Position numbers and translations under genes: made by a program
Source: Burkholderia territorii
GTDB taxonomy: Bacteria > Pseudomonadota > Gammaproteobacteria > Burkholderiales > Burkholderiaceae
DNA length: 64,000 nt
Reading direction: 5' to 3'
NCBI RefSeq assembly: GCF_902833055.1
Contig: NZ_CADFEJ010000014.1
Span: forward strand, 104,962-168,961
The notes under the pieces: model-generated
Told to the model about the DNA's origin: nothing
What the model saw: only the letters and a program-made list of their open reading frames with translations
The model's database searches: none
Shown here: piece by piece, positions 34,440 to 44,398 of the stretch
How the letters are laid out: every line of letters starts with the position of its first letter
Numbering within the stretch: the stretch's first letter is position 1

Positions 34440-35477
34440 TCAGCGCTGCCCGACGAGCATGCCGCGCAAATCGCCGAATACCTGCTCGGGACCGAGTTCG
34501 CGCAGGCAGTTCAGATGGCCGAGCGGGCACTCGCGTTGGAAGCAGGGACTGCATTCGAGATGCAGCCATTGTACCTTCGCCAGCTCCGACAGCGGAGGGG
34601 TGTGGCGCGGATCCGTCGACCCGTACAGCGCGACGAGCGGCCGGCGCAACGCGGCCGCGACGTGCATCAGCCCCGAATCGTTGGTCACGACCGCGTTCGC
34701 GCGCGCGATGAGCGCGCACGCCTCGGACAGCGACGTCTGCCCGCACAGATTGCGCACGTTCGGCGCGTGGTCGGCGATCGCCTGCGCGGCGGCGGCATCC
34801 TTCTGCGAGCCGAGCGCGACGATCTGCGTGTACGGGAACGACTGGTGGACGATCGTCGCGAGCGTCGCGAAATGCTCGGGCGGCCAGCGCTTGGCCGGCC
34901 CGTATTCCGCGCCGGGGCAGAACACGACGAGCGGCTTGCGCGTATCGAGATTGAAACGTGCGGACACGCGCGCCGTCTCGTTCAGGTCGGCGTCGAGGCG
35001 CGGCGCGGGCAGCGTCTTCATCGACTCGGGCAGCTTCGCGCCCGGCGCATACGCGAGGGCCGCGTAGTGGGTCGTCATCGGCGCACGCTCGGCCGACTTG
35101 TCGGGGTTCGCGTGCCGCACATTCAACAGGCCGTAGCGGTGCTCGCCCGTGTAGCCGATGCGCAGCGGGATGTTCGCGAGCCACGGGATCACCGCGGACT
35201 TCAGCGAATTCGGCAGCACGTAGGCCGCGTCGTAGCCGACGTCGCGCAGGTCGGTCGCGAGCTGCCAGCGGCGCAGCAGCTGCAGCTTGCCGTGCGCGAG
35301 GTCGGTCGCGTAGACATCGTGGATCTCGGGCATCCGCTCGAGCACGGGCGCGACCCAGGTGGGCGCGACGGCATCGATCGCGATGCGGGGATGGAGCTTC
35401 TTCAGCAGCGCAAAAAGCGGCTGCGCCATCAATGCGTCACCGATCCAGTTCGGTGCGATAACCAGCGCTCGACGCAT
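34440..35477 (-). CDS. waaF: Lipopolysaccharide heptosyltransferase II
   Basis: WaaF adds the second L-glycero-D-manno-heptose to the LPS inner core, at the cytoplasmic face of the inner membrane. The 345-residue GT9 enzyme opens ALVIAPNWIGDALMAQPLF and has the family motif CPGAEYGPAKRWP. The donor-binding site lies in NDSGLMHVAAALRRPLVALYGSTDP. It lies last in the ilvE, zinc-finger, waaF series on minus, with a 137-base gap before it. Confidence 0.95.
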   Translation of the reverse strand: MRRALVIAPNWIGDALMAQPLFALLKKLHPRIAIDAVAPTWVAPVLERMPEIHDVYATDLAHGKLQLLRRWQLATDLRDVGYDAAYVLPNSLKSAVIPWLANIPLRIGYTGEHRYGLLNVRHANPDKSAERAPMTTHYAALAYAPGAKLPESMKTLPAPRLDADLNETARVSARFNLDTRKPLVVFCPGAEYGPAKRWPPEHFATLATIVHQSFPYTQIVALGSQKDAAAAQAIADHAPNVRNLCGQTSLSEACALIARANAVVTNDSGLMHVAAALRRPLVALYGSTDPRHTPPLSELAKVQWLHLECSPCFQRECPLGHLNCLRELGPEQVFGDLRGMLVGQR

Positions 35478-35614
35478 CAGGTCGACTTCCGATGTCGTAA
35501 TGAAGCACGGCGCGCATGCGCCGCGTTCGGGTTGTCAGAACAGGAAAAGGGCGGCGCGCCGGGGTTCCGGCTGCGCCGCCTCGCGTGCGGCGGGCCCAAG
35601 GGCCCGGTCGCGGC

Positions 35615-35809
35615 TCAGTGGCCCTTGACCACCTCGCCGTCGCGCAGCTTGTAGCGCGTGCCGCAGTACGGGCAGCGTGCCTCGCCGTGCGACACGTCGA
35701 TGAACACGCGCGGGTGCGCACTCCAGCGCGCCATCGCGGGGTTCGGGCAGTAGGCGGGGAGATCCTTGGCCGTCAGCTCGACCAGCGGCATTTCCTTGAT
35801 TTCACTCAT
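35615..35809 (-). CDS. Small zinc-finger (zf-CHCC) protein
   Basis: The 64-residue protein has the zf-CHCC pattern HPRVFIDVSHGEARCPYCGTRYKL, in which one His and the two Cys of CPYC can bind zinc. Homologues include the mitochondrial complex I accessory NDUFS6-like domain, but bacterial roles are unclear. It lies 50 bases after ilvE and before waaF, in the order common in Burkholderia. Confidence 0.88.
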   Translation of the reverse strand: MSEIKEMPLVELTAKDLPAYCPNPAMARWSAHPRVFIDVSHGEARCPYCGTRYKLRDGEVVKGH

Positions 35810-35859
35810 GAGACTTTCTCTTATCACTCTTTTGTGGGGCGGTCGGTGGCGCAGCGCGC

Positions 35860-36783
35860 TCAGACCTTCGTCAGCCAGTGCGCGTACTTCGCGTTCTTGC
35901 CCGACACGATATCGAAAAATGCCGACTGGAGCTTTTCCGTGACCGGGCCGCGCGCGCCGCTGCCGATCGTGCGGTTGTCGAGCTCGCGGATCGGCGTGAC
36001 TTCGGCGGCCGTGCCCGTGAAGAACGCTTCGTCGGCCGTGTAGACCTCGTCGCGCGTGATGCGCTTCTCGATCACCTCGATGCCGGCGTCCTTCGCGAGC
36101 GTGATGATCGTGTCGCGCGTGATGCCGTCGAGGCACGACGAAAGATCCGGCGTGTACAGCTTGCCGTTGTTCACGAGGAAGAAGTTCTCGCCGGAGCCCT
36201 CCGACACGTAGCCGTCGACGTCGAGCAGCAGCGCTTCGTCGTAGCCGTCGGCGGTCGCTTCCTGGTTCGCGAGGATCGAGTTCACGTACCAGCCCGACGC
36301 CTTCGCGCGCACCATGGACACGTTCACGTGGTGGCGCGTGAACGACGACGTCTTCACGCGGATGCCCTTCGCGAGGCCGTCCTCGCCGAGGTACGCGCCC
36401 CACGGCCATGCGGCGATCGCGACGTGGATCGTGTTGCCCTTGGCCGACACGCCGAGCTTTTCCGAGCCGACCCAGATGATCGGGCGCAGGTAGCACGACT
36501 CGAGCTTGTTCTCGCGCACGACTTCGAGCTGCGCGGCTTCGAGCGTTTCCCGGTCGAACGGCACGTCCATCTGGAAGATCTTCGCCGAATTCAGCAGACG
36601 TTTGGTGTGCTCGCGCAGACGGAAGATCGCGGTGCTGCCGTCGGCCGTCTTGTACGCACGCACGCCCTCGAAGACACCCATGCCGTAGTGCAGCGTATGG
36701 GTCAGGACGTGGATCTTGGCGTCGCGCCAGTCGATCAGCTTGCCGTCCATCCAGATCTTGCCGTCGCGGTCGGCCATTGACAT
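35860..36783 (-). CDS. ilvE: Branched-chain amino acid aminotransferase
   Basis: This 307-residue PLP enzyme interconverts leucine, isoleucine and valine with their 2-oxo acids using glutamate. The Schiff-base Lys is K161 in MVRAKASGWYVNSILA. The class IV signature EALLLDVDGYVSEGSGENFFLV follows. AGGAGAA precedes ATG 36783, which fixes the start. It is divergent from azlCD, which export branched-chain amino acids. Confidence 0.97.
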   Translation of the reverse strand: MSMADRDGKIWMDGKLIDWRDAKIHVLTHTLHYGMGVFEGVRAYKTADGSTAIFRLREHTKRLLNSAKIFQMDVPFDRETLEAAQLEVVRENKLESCYLRPIIWVGSEKLGVSAKGNTIHVAIAAWPWGAYLGEDGLAKGIRVKTSSFTRHHVNVSMVRAKASGWYVNSILANQEATADGYDEALLLDVDGYVSEGSGENFFLVNNGKLYTPDLSSCLDGITRDTIITLAKDAGIEVIEKRITRDEVYTADEAFFTGTAAEVTPIRELDNRTIGSGARGPVTEKLQSAFFDIVSGKNAKYAHWLTKV

Positions 36784-36988
36784 AGGATTCTCCTGGGAAG
36801 CGGTTGTACAGCGGGTTGTGTGCAGCATTGAGCCGGAAAGACGCTTATTTTAGCGTCATTTGAAGGCGATCCGGTCGGTCGGCAAGGTGCCGGCGCTATA
36901 ATCGCCCGGTACCGATTCCAATAACGACGGGTCGTACCGGCAGGAGGCGCCGGCGGCCCGGCGAACTGCCCGCCGCGGCCCGCTTCCC
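36784..36988. promoter_or_regulatory. Divergent ilvE / azlCD control region
   Basis: A perfect plus-strand -10 TATAAT lies at 36897-36902, with no good -35, for azlCD. On minus, TAAAAT reads from 36848-36853 as a -10 candidate for ilvE. Sharing one region would let one regulator balance synthesis and export. No clear Lrp-type operator was identified. Confidence 0.45.
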
Positions 36989-37744
36989 ATGCTCGCTCGA
37001 TTGTCCGCCACCGACCGCTTCGCGCTGATCCAGGGCGCGCGCGACTATTCCCCGACACTGATGGCGATCCTGTCCTGGGGGCTCGTGACCGGGGTCGCGA
37101 TGAGCAAGTCGGTGATGACGCTCGGGCAGGCGAGCGCGATGTCGATCTTCGTCTACGCGGGCTCGTCGCAGCTCGCGGTGCTGCCGCTGCTCGTCGCGAA
37201 GCTGCCGATCTGGACGATCCTGCTCACGGCCGCGATGGTCAACCTGCGCTTCGTGATCTTCAGCGCCGGGCTTGCGCCCCATTTTTCCTACCTGCCGCTG
37301 TGGCGGCGCCTCGCAATCGGCTATTTCAACGGCGACGTGATCTACCTGCTGTTCCAGAAACAGGGCTTCGCTTACGGGCACGTGCCGGGCAAGGAGGCGT
37401 ATTTCTGGGGGATGGCGCTCGCGAGCTGGGCGTCGTGGCAGGTGTCGTCGCTCGCCGGCATCCTGCTCGCGAGCCTTTTTCCCGCGAGCTGGGGGCTGGA
37501 GCTGGCCGGCACGCTCGCGCTGCTGCCGATCATCGTGTCGGCGGTCGCGAACCGCTCGACGGTCGCGGCCGTTGCCGTCGCGGGCATCGTGTCGCTGATC
37601 GCGTTCGACCTGCCGTACCGGCTCGCGCTGCCGATCGCGGTGCTGGCCGCGCTCGCGGCCGGCTGCATGGCCGATTTCTTCGTCGAACGCGCCGACTGGC
37701 GCCGCATCCGCACCGAAACCGTCCACGAGAAGGAAGTCGAATGA
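36989..37744 (+). CDS. azlC: AzlC-family branched-chain amino acid exporter, large subunit
   Basis: A 251-residue membrane protein with about seven helices and the AzlC start pattern (FALIQGARDYSPTLMAILSWGLVTGVAMSKS) and YAGSSQLAVLPLL. With the small AzlD it exports branched-chain or other amino acids, like BrnFE. Its stop overlaps the azlD start by four bases (ATGA), which shows translational coupling. Confidence 0.92.
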   Translation: MLARLSATDRFALIQGARDYSPTLMAILSWGLVTGVAMSKSVMTLGQASAMSIFVYAGSSQLAVLPLLVAKLPIWTILLTAAMVNLRFVIFSAGLAPHFSYLPLWRRLAIGYFNGDVIYLLFQKQGFAYGHVPGKEAYFWGMALASWASWQVSSLAGILLASLFPASWGLELAGTLALLPIIVSAVANRSTVAAVAVAGIVSLIAFDLPYRLALPIAVLAALAAGCMADFFVERADWRRIRTETVHEKEVE

Positions 37745-38064
37745 GCGCGACGGAAATCTGGATCGTGATCGTCGGAATGACGATCGTCACCGCCGTCACG
37801 CGCGCGCTGTTCCTGATCGGCGGCGAACGCACCGTGCTGCCCGAGCGCGCGCAGCGCGCGTTGCGCTACGCGCCGGCCGCCGCGCTCGTCGCGGTCGTGC
37901 TGCCCGACCTGCTCGAAACGCCGGCCGGGCTGTCGTTCGCGCTGTCCAACCATCCGTTCTATGCCGCGCTCGCCGGCCTCGGCTGGTTCTTGTGGCGGCG
38001 CAGCATGCTCGGCACGATCGTCGTCGGCATGCTCGTCTTCACCGTGCTGCGACTGATCTTCTGA
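37741..38064 (+). CDS. azlD: AzlD-family exporter, small subunit
   Basis: A 107-residue protein with four short transmembrane segments and the AzlD motif MTIVTAVTRALFLI…LRYAPAAALVAVVLP. It is the obligate small partner of AzlC and starts inside the azlC stop. Substrate range is inferred from the family and the divergent ilvE gene. Confidence 0.92.
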   Translation: MSATEIWIVIVGMTIVTAVTRALFLIGGERTVLPERAQRALRYAPAAALVAVVLPDLLETPAGLSFALSNHPFYAALAGLGWFLWRRSMLGTIVVGMLVFTVLRLIF

Positions 38065-38204
38065 CGAATCGCCGTGCCGGCGCACCGGGCGCCGGCCGCT
38101 CGCGCGCATGGATTGCTGCATTGCGGAAAAAGGTCGGTGGCCGCGCGCGATCCCAAATAGGCGGAATTCGCCGCCGCACGGGTCAGTCTGCCGGATGGAT
38201 CGGC

Positions 38205-38210
38205 TAGAAT
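38205..38210 (+). promoter_or_regulatory. -10-like element upstream of pgk
   Basis: TAGAAT lies about 136 bases before the pgk start. No convincing -35 is visible at normal spacing, so this is a weak promoter call. Confidence 0.3.
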
Positions 38211-38345
38211 GCCCGTTCGAGATTTTTTACCCGTGCGCGTCATGCGAACCGCCAGCCACGGCCGCATCCGGCGCCCTTTCGCGGCAGCCCGCGCACGTCC
38301 AGCGTGAAACCCCCTTTCCCCATCCACTACTTCAATCTGTTCAAC

Positions 38346-39542
38346 ATGAGCCAAGTCAAGCGTCTTACCGACCTGATCGCCGCCGGCCAGCTCGCCGGCA
38401 AGCGGGTGTTCATCCGCGCCGACCTGAACGTCCCGCAGGACGATCACGGCAACATCACCGAAGACACGCGCGTGCGCGCGTCCGTGCCGGCCATCAAGGC
38501 CGCGCTCGACGCCGGCGCGGCCGTGATGGTCACGTCGCACCTCGGCCGTCCGACCGAAGGCGAATTCAAGCCGGAAGACTCGCTCGCGCCGGTCGCGAAG
38601 CGTCTCGCCGAGCTGCTCGGCCGCGACGTGCCGCTCGTGTCGAACTGGGTCGACAACGGCGTGAACGTCGCGCCGGGCCAGGTCGTGCTGCTCGAGAACT
38701 GCCGCGTGAACAAGGGCGAGAAGAAGAATTCGGACGAGCTCGCGCAGAAGATGGCAAAGCTCTGCGACGTCTACGTCAACGATGCATTCGGCACCGCGCA
38801 CCGCGCGGAAGCGACCACCCACGGGATCGCGAAGTACGCGCCCGTCGCGTGCGCGGGTCCGCTGCTGGCCGCCGAACTCGACGCGCTCGGCAAGGCGCTC
38901 GGCAACCCGGCCCGCCCGCTGGTCGCGATCGTCGCCGGCTCGAAGGTGTCGACCAAGCTGACGATTCTGAAGTCGCTCGCCGGCAAGGTCGACCAGCTGA
39001 TCGTCGGCGGCGGCATCGCGAACACGTTCATGCTCGCGGCCGGCCTGTCGATCGGCAAGTCGCTCGCGGAAGCCGATCTCGTCGCCGAGGCGAAGGCGAT
39101 CATCGACGAGGCGCGCGAGCGCGGCGCGTCGGTGCCGATCCCGACCGACGTCGTGACGGCCAAGGAATTCTCGCCGACGGCCGCGGCCACGGTGAAGCAG
39201 GTCGCCGACATCGAAGCGGACGACATGATCCTCGACATCGGCCCGGACACCGCCCGCGCGCTCGCCAGCCAGCTCGAGAAGGCCGGCACGATCGTGTGGA
39301 ACGGCCCGGTCGGCGTGTTCGAGTTCGACCAGTTCGGCAACGGCACCAAGACGCTCGCCGAAGCGATCGCCAAATCGTCCGCGTTCTCGATCGCGGGCGG
39401 CGGCGACACGCTCGCGGCCATCGCGAAGTACGGCATCCACGACCAGGTCAGCTACATCTCGACGGGCGGCGGCGCCTTCCTCGAGTTCCTCGAAGGGAAG
39501 AAGCTGCCGGCAGTGGAAGTGCTCGAAACGCGGGCGGCCTGA
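38346..39542 (+). CDS. pgk: Phosphoglycerate kinase
   Basis: Pgk converts 1,3-bisphosphoglycerate and ADP to 3-phosphoglycerate and ATP. The 398-residue protein has the N-domain signature [13 protein letters not shown], substrate Arg in SHLGRPTEG, hinge residues, and the nucleotide domain GAGSKVST-type (AGSKVSTKL) and GGGDTLAAI motifs. It begins a same-strand glycolysis block with pyk and fba. Confidence 0.98.
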   Translation: MSQVKRLTDLIAAGQLAGKRVFIRADLNVPQDDHGNITEDTRVRASVPAIKAALDAGAAVMVTSHLGRPTEGEFKPEDSLAPVAKRLAELLGRDVPLVSNWVDNGVNVAPGQVVLLENCRVNKGEKKNSDELAQKMAKLCDVYVNDAFGTAHRAEATTHGIAKYAPVACAGPLLAAELDALGKALGNPARPLVAIVAGSKVSTKLTILKSLAGKVDQLIVGGGIANTFMLAAGLSIGKSLAEADLVAEAKAIIDEARERGASVPIPTDVVTAKEFSPTAAATVKQVADIEADDMILDIGPDTARALASQLEKAGTIVWNGPVGVFEFDQFGNGTKTLAEAIAKSSAFSIAGGGDTLAAIAKYGIHDQVSYISTGGGAFLEFLEGKKLPAVEVLETRAA

Positions 39543-39826
39543 GCGTGGCGGCGCGCGCAGGGGTGACGAGGGCCGCGCGCTCCGCGAAAGCGGAGCAGCC
39601 GGCCGGCGCGGGCAAGCGCAAACGCGCGCCCGCGCGGGCGAACTCGACCCCGCGCGCACCGGCGGCCGCCGGCGACGCGGTCGTGCAGCACCACGAGATT
39701 CAGAACAAAGCGATGCCGGGCGCAAGCACCGGCACGCCCCCCGGAACGGCCGCCGCTGGGCCCGCCGATTCCGGCTCTCGCAGCGTTTCACCCAGCGCAT
39801 CCACCTTGATCCAGATGAGGAGTTTC
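39543..39826 (+). other. pgk-pyk intergenic segment, open in the pyk frame
   Basis: This 284-base stretch has no stop codon in the pyk frame. It would encode an Ala/Pro/Arg-rich run from a GTG near 39545 into Pyk. A GAGGAG site just before ATG 39827 and the normal N-terminus of Pyk argue that it is untranslated. It may hold the pyk promoter; none is obvious. Confidence 0.4.
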
Positions 39827-41263
39827 ATGCAGCGCGCCACCAAGATAGTCGCCACGATCGGCCCGGCTTCCAGTTCGCCGGAGATTCTGCTGCAGATGAT
39901 GCAGGCGGGCCTCGACGTCGTGCGGCTCAACTTTTCGCACGGCACGGCCGACGATCACCGCCAGCGCGCCGAGATGGTGCGCGAGGCCGCCCGCAAGGTC
40001 GGCCGCGAGATCGCGATCATGGCCGACCTCCAGGGCCCGAAGATCCGCGTCGGCAAGTTCGAGAACGGCAAGACGACGCTCGTGCCGGGCCAGGCCTTCA
40101 TCCTCGACGCGGGCTGCGAACTCGGCAACGACGAGCGCGTCGGCCTCGACTACAAGGAACTGCCGCGCGACCTGAAGCCGGGCGACCTGCTGCTGCTGAA
40201 CGACGGCCTGATCGTGCTGACCGTCGAGCGCGTGCTCGGCGACGAGATCCACACGATCGTCAAGGTGGGCGGCGAGCTGTCGAACAACAAGGGCATCAAC
40301 CGCCAGGGCGGTGGCCTGTCGGCGCCCGCGCTGACCGCGAAGGACATGGAGGACATCCGCACGGCGATGTCGCTCGGCGCGGATCTCGTCGCGGTGTCGT
40401 TCCCGAAGAACGCAACGGACATGGAAATGGCGCGCCAGCTCGCGAACATCGCGGGCGCGCCGTACGGCATCAAGCCGAAGATGATCGCGAAGATCGAGCG
40501 CGCGGAAGCGATTCCGGCGCTGCAGAGCATTCTCGACGCGTCCGACGGCATCATGGTCGCGCGCGGCGACCTCGCGGTCGAAGTCGGCAACGCGGCCGTG
40601 CCGGCGCTGCAGAAGCGCATGATCCGGATGGCGCGCGAGTCGAACAAGCTCGTGATCACCGCGACGCAGATGATGGAATCGATGATCCACGCGCCGGTGC
40701 CGACCCGCGCGGAAGTGTCCGACGTCGCGAACGCGGTGCTCGACGGCACCGACGCGGTGATGCTGTCGGCCGAGACGGCCGCCGGCAAGTACCCGGTCGT
40801 CACGATCGAGACGATGGCGGCCGTATGCGTCGAGGCGGAAAAGTCCGAGCACGTCGAGCTGGACAAGGATTTCCTCGACCGCACGTTCACGCGGATCGAC
40901 CAGTCGATCGCGATGGGCGCGCTGTTTACCGCATATCACCTCGGTGCCAAGGCGATCGTCGCGCTGACCGAATCGGGCGCGACCGCGCTGTGGATGTCGC
41001 GTCACTACACGCACGTGCCGATCTTCGCGCTGACGCCGCGCGTCGGCAGCGAGCGCACGATGGCGCTGTACCGCAACGTGACGCCGCTGCACGTCGACTT
41101 CAACAGCGACCGCGACTCGGCGCTGCAGGCCGCGCTCGAGATCGTCGTCAAGCAGGGCTACGTGCAGCACGGCGACATGGTCGTGCTCACCGTCGGCGAG
41201 CCGATGGGGCAGGCGGGCGGCACCAACACGCTGAAGATCGTGCGGGTCGGCGAGCATTACTGA
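39827..41263 (+). CDS. pyk: Pyruvate kinase
   Basis: The 478-residue enzyme makes pyruvate and ATP from phosphoenolpyruvate and ADP. It begins RATKIVATIGPASSS and has the active-site segment KMIAKIERAEAI (catalytic Lys) and ARGDLAVEVG. The signature MMESMIHAPVPTRAEVSDVANAVLDGTDAVMLSAETA follows, then a C-terminal allosteric domain. GAGGAG precedes the ATG. A strong terminator follows 84 bases after the stop. Confidence 0.98.
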   Translation: MQRATKIVATIGPASSSPEILLQMMQAGLDVVRLNFSHGTADDHRQRAEMVREAARKVGREIAIMADLQGPKIRVGKFENGKTTLVPGQAFILDAGCELGNDERVGLDYKELPRDLKPGDLLLLNDGLIVLTVERVLGDEIHTIVKVGGELSNNKGINRQGGGLSAPALTAKDMEDIRTAMSLGADLVAVSFPKNATDMEMARQLANIAGAPYGIKPKMIAKIERAEAIPALQSILDASDGIMVARGDLAVEVGNAAVPALQKRMIRMARESNKLVITATQMMESMIHAPVPTRAEVSDVANAVLDGTDAVMLSAETAAGKYPVVTIETMAAVCVEAEKSEHVELDKDFLDRTFTRIDQSIAMGALFTAYHLGAKAIVALTESGATALWMSRHYTHVPIFALTPRVGSERTMALYRNVTPLHVDFNSDRDSALQAALEIVVKQGYVQHGDMVVLTVGEPMGQAGGTNTLKIVRVGEHY

Positions 41264-41582
41264 GCGCCGGCGCGCGCCGGCGCGCGCCGGGGCGGCCGGT
41301 TGGCCGTCCACCGGCCGCCGGAGCCGATCCGGCACCGTTTTTTGACGAAAGCCGCGCGGGGTCCGATGCCCCGCGCGGCTTTTTTTCTGTTTTTTGGCCC
41401 GATTGTGCCGTGCGAAGGTAACAAATTGCGAGTACGCGCCACCGGCCGGTCGGAATCGGAGGCGCTTCGCGATAAAATGCGGCTATTCGACGCTCAGCCG
41501 CGCCGCGCCGTCCCGGCTCACAAGGGAGCGAGCGCCGCGCCGGCGTCAGGGCGCACCGGTTTTCATTCCAAGGAGTTCCACA
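41264..41582. other. pyk-fba intergenic region
   Basis: This 319-base gap holds the pyk terminator and, farther right, a -10-like ATAAAAT near 41472-41478 that could serve fba about 105 bases downstream. No small gene was found. The long leader before fba has no recognised riboswitch. Confidence 0.5.
41348..41386 (+). terminator. Intrinsic terminator of pyk
   Basis: AAAGCCGCGCGGGG pairs with CCCCGCGCGGCTTT around a short loop and is followed by a T run to 41386. Confidence 0.92.
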
Positions 41583-42647
41583 ATGCCTCTCGTATCAATG
41601 CGTCAATTGCTGGACCACGCGGCAGAGCACGGTTACGGCCTGCCGGCCTTCAACGTGAACAACCTGGAGCAGGTCCAGGCGATCATGGCGGCGGCGGATC
41701 AGGTAGGCGCGCCCGTGATCATGCAGGCATCGGCCGGCGCGCGGAAGTACGCGGGCGAGCCGTTCCTGCGTCACCTGATCGAAGCGGCGGTCGAGTCTTA
41801 TCCGCACATCCCGGTCGTGATGCACCAGGACCACGGCCAGTCGCCGGCCGTTTGCATGGCCGCGATCCGCAGCGGCTTCACCAGCGTGATGATGGACGGT
41901 TCGCTCGAAGCCGACGGCAAGACGGTCGCCTCGTACGAATACAACGTCGACGTATCGCGCAAGGTCGTCGAGATGGCGCACTCGATCGGCGTGACGGTCG
42001 AGGCTGAACTCGGCGTGCTCGGCTCGCTCGAGACGATGAAGGGCGACAAGGAAGACGGCCACGGCGCGGAAGGCACGATGACCCGCGAGCAGCTGCTGAC
42101 CGACCCGGAGCAGGCCGCCGACTTCGTGAAGCTCACGCAGTGCGACGCGCTCGCGATCGCGATCGGTACGTCGCACGGCGCGTACAAGTTCTCGAAGAAG
42201 CCGACGGGCGACATCCTGTCGATCCAGCGCATCAAGGAAATCCACGCACGCATCCCGAACACGCACCTCGTGATGCACGGTTCGTCGTCGGTGCCGCAGG
42301 AGCTTCTCGCCGAGATCCGCGAATTCGGCGGCGACATGAAGGAAACCTACGGCGTGCCGGTCGAGGAAATCCAGGAAGGCATCAAGCACGGCGTGCGCAA
42401 GATCAACATCGACACCGACCTGCGCCTCGCGATCACCGGCGCGATCCGCCGCTACATGTTCGAGAACCCGGGCAAGTTCGACCCGCGCGACTACCTGAAA
42501 CCCGCGCGCGAAGCGGCGAAGAAGGTGTGCGTCGACCGTTACCTCGCGTTCGGCTGCGAAGGCCAGGCCGCGAAGATCAAGCCGGTCTCGCTCGACAAGA
42601 TCGCCGAGCAGTACAAGTCCGGCGCGCTTGCGCAGGTCGTGCGCTGA
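41583..42647 (+). CDS. fba: Class II fructose-bisphosphate aldolase
   Basis: A 354-residue zinc aldolase of the CbbA/FbaA type. It cleaves fructose-1,6-bisphosphate to dihydroxyacetone phosphate and glyceraldehyde-3-phosphate. Zinc and substrate motifs include [41 protein letters not shown] and [11 protein letters not shown]. It completes the pgk-pyk-fba glycolysis/gluconeogenesis block. Homologues also serve the Calvin cycle, but no other cbb gene is present. Confidence 0.97.
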   Translation: MPLVSMRQLLDHAAEHGYGLPAFNVNNLEQVQAIMAAADQVGAPVIMQASAGARKYAGEPFLRHLIEAAVESYPHIPVVMHQDHGQSPAVCMAAIRSGFTSVMMDGSLEADGKTVASYEYNVDVSRKVVEMAHSIGVTVEAELGVLGSLETMKGDKEDGHGAEGTMTREQLLTDPEQAADFVKLTQCDALAIAIGTSHGAYKFSKKPTGDILSIQRIKEIHARIPNTHLVMHGSSSVPQELLAEIREFGGDMKETYGVPVEEIQEGIKHGVRKINIDTDLRLAITGAIRRYMFENPGKFDPRDYLKPAREAAKKVCVDRYLAFGCEGQAAKIKPVSLDKIAEQYKSGALAQVVR

Positions 42648-42814
42648 GACTGTAGTACGATTGCCCCGCCCGGTCCTGCCGCCGGGGCGAGGCTGGCCGC
42701 CGCGGCGCCGGATTCGGTCCGGGCCCCGGGGCGGCCGCTCCATCCGGCCGAACGAGGGCCGGCCGGCAGCCGGCGAGCCTGAGCGCCCGCCGGCGCGCCG
42801 ACGCATTGCAAGAC

Positions 42815-42847
42815 CGCCGTTCCCGCCTGCCGCGGGGAACGGCGTTT
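42815..42847 (+). terminator. Hairpin terminator before purC
   Basis: CGCCGTTCCC (42815-42824) pairs with GGGAACGGCG (42835-42844), followed by a short T run. It probably ends the fba transcript, although it lies close to the purC start. Confidence 0.6.
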
Positions 42848-42881
42848 CCCTTTTGTTTGGCTCCTTATCTGCGAAAAGACG

Positions 42882-43772
42882 ATGTCTACCCTTTACGAAT
42901 CCACGCTCCGCTCGCTGCCGCTCCTCGGTCGCGGCAAGGTCCGCGACAACTACGCGGTCGGCAACGACAAGCTCCTGATCGTCACGACGGATCGCCTGTC
43001 GGCATTCGACGTGATCATGGGCGAGCCGATTCCGAACAAGGGCCGCGTGCTGAACCAGATGGCGAACTTCTGGTTCGACAAGCTCGCGCACATCGTGCCG
43101 AACCACCTGACCGGCGACGCGCCGGAATCGGTCGTCGCGGCTGACGAAGTCGAGCAGGTGAAGGGCCGCGCGGCCGTCGTCAAGCGCCTCGAGCCGATCA
43201 TGATCGAGGCGGTCGTGCGCGGCTACCTGGCCGGCAGCGGCTGGAAGGAATACCAGCAGTCGGGCGCCGTGTGCGGCGTGAAGCTGCCGGAAGGGCTGCA
43301 GAACGCGCAGAAGCTGCCCGAGCCGATCTTCACGCCGGCCGCGAAGGCCGAGCTCGGCGAGCACGACGAGAACATCACGTTCGAGGAAACCGAGCGCCGC
43401 ATCGGCACCGAGCTGGCCGCGACGATCCGCGACATCTCGATCCGTCTGTACAAGGAAGCGGCCGACTACGCGGCGACGCGCGGCATCATCATCGCCGACA
43501 CGAAGTTCGAATTCGGCCTCGACAACCACGGCAAGCTGTACCTGATGGACGAAGTGCTGACCGCCGACTCGTCGCGCTTCTGGCCGGCCGACCAGTACCA
43601 GGTCGGCACCAACCCGCCGTCGTTCGACAAGCAGTTCGTGCGCGACTGGCTCGAGGCGCAGCCGTGGGGCAAGACCGCGCCGGCACCGGCACTGCCGGCC
43701 GACGTCGTCGAGAAGACGGCCGCGAAGTACCAGGAAGCGCTCGAGCGCATCACCGGCCAGCCGCTCGCCTGA
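42882..43772 (+). CDS. purC: SAICAR synthetase
   Basis: PurC ligates aspartate to CAIR with ATP in de novo purine synthesis. The 296-residue protein opens [33 protein letters not shown] and has the signature [13 protein letters not shown] and [10 protein letters not shown]. It is the first of a purC-purE-purK operon. Confidence 0.97.
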   Translation: MSTLYESTLRSLPLLGRGKVRDNYAVGNDKLLIVTTDRLSAFDVIMGEPIPNKGRVLNQMANFWFDKLAHIVPNHLTGDAPESVVAADEVEQVKGRAAVVKRLEPIMIEAVVRGYLAGSGWKEYQQSGAVCGVKLPEGLQNAQKLPEPIFTPAAKAELGEHDENITFEETERRIGTELAATIRDISIRLYKEAADYAATRGIIIADTKFEFGLDNHGKLYLMDEVLTADSSRFWPADQYQVGTNPPSFDKQFVRDWLEAQPWGKTAPAPALPADVVEKTAAKYQEALERITGQPLA

Positions 43773-43789
43773 AGGAAGGAACGCACGAA

Positions 43790-44311
43790 ATGAGTGAAGT
43801 CCAGACTGCCCACACGCACAGCGCGCCGCTCGTCGGCGTGCTGATGGGTTCGAGTTCCGACTGGGACGTGATGAAGAACGCGGTCGCGATCCTGCAGGAA
43901 TTCGGCGTGCCGTACGAAGCGAAGGTCGTGTCCGCGCACCGGATGCCCGACGAGATGTTCGACTATGCGGAGAAGGCGCGCGAGCGCGGGCTGCGCGCGA
44001 TCATCGCGGGCGCGGGCGGCGCCGCGCACCTGCCCGGCATGCTCGCCGCGAAAACCACGGTACCGGTGCTCGGCGTGCCGGTCGCGAGCAAGTACCTGAA
44101 GGGCGTCGATTCGCTGCACTCGATCGTGCAGATGCCGAAGGGCGTGCCGGTCGCGACGTTCGCGATCGGCGAGGCCGGCGCCGCGAATGCCGCGCTGTTC
44201 GCGGTGTCGATCCTGTCCGGCACGTCGGTCGACTACGCGAACCGCCTCGCCGCGTTCCGCGTGCGCCAGAACGAAGCCGCGCACGCGATGGTGCTGCCGC
44301 CGCTCGAATGA
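43790..44311 (+). CDS. purE: N5-CAIR mutase
   Basis: The 173-residue enzyme converts N5-CAIR made by PurK to CAIR, the substrate of PurC. Motifs are [22 protein letters not shown] (catalytic His) and [25 protein letters not shown]. The ATG lies 17 bases after purC, preceded by AAGGAAGGA. All three steps of the branch are clustered here. Confidence 0.97.
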   Translation: MSEVQTAHTHSAPLVGVLMGSSSDWDVMKNAVAILQEFGVPYEAKVVSAHRMPDEMFDYAEKARERGLRAIIAGAGGAAHLPGMLAAKTTVPVLGVPVASKYLKGVDSLHSIVQMPKGVPVATFAIGEAGAANAALFAVSILSGTSVDYANRLAAFRVRQNEAAHAMVLPPLE

Positions 44312-44398
44312 CGGTGCACCGGCGGCCGCACGGCGATTCGGCGGCCGCCCGATTTTCCCCACTGCGGCGGGCATTGCCCGTCGCGACCGACCACTGAC

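Noticed and set aside
38108..39542. Pyk frame extended upstream through pgk as one 1051-residue protein
   Set aside because: The pgk product in another frame is clearly real, and GAGGAG plus the normal Pyk N-terminus mark the start at 39827.
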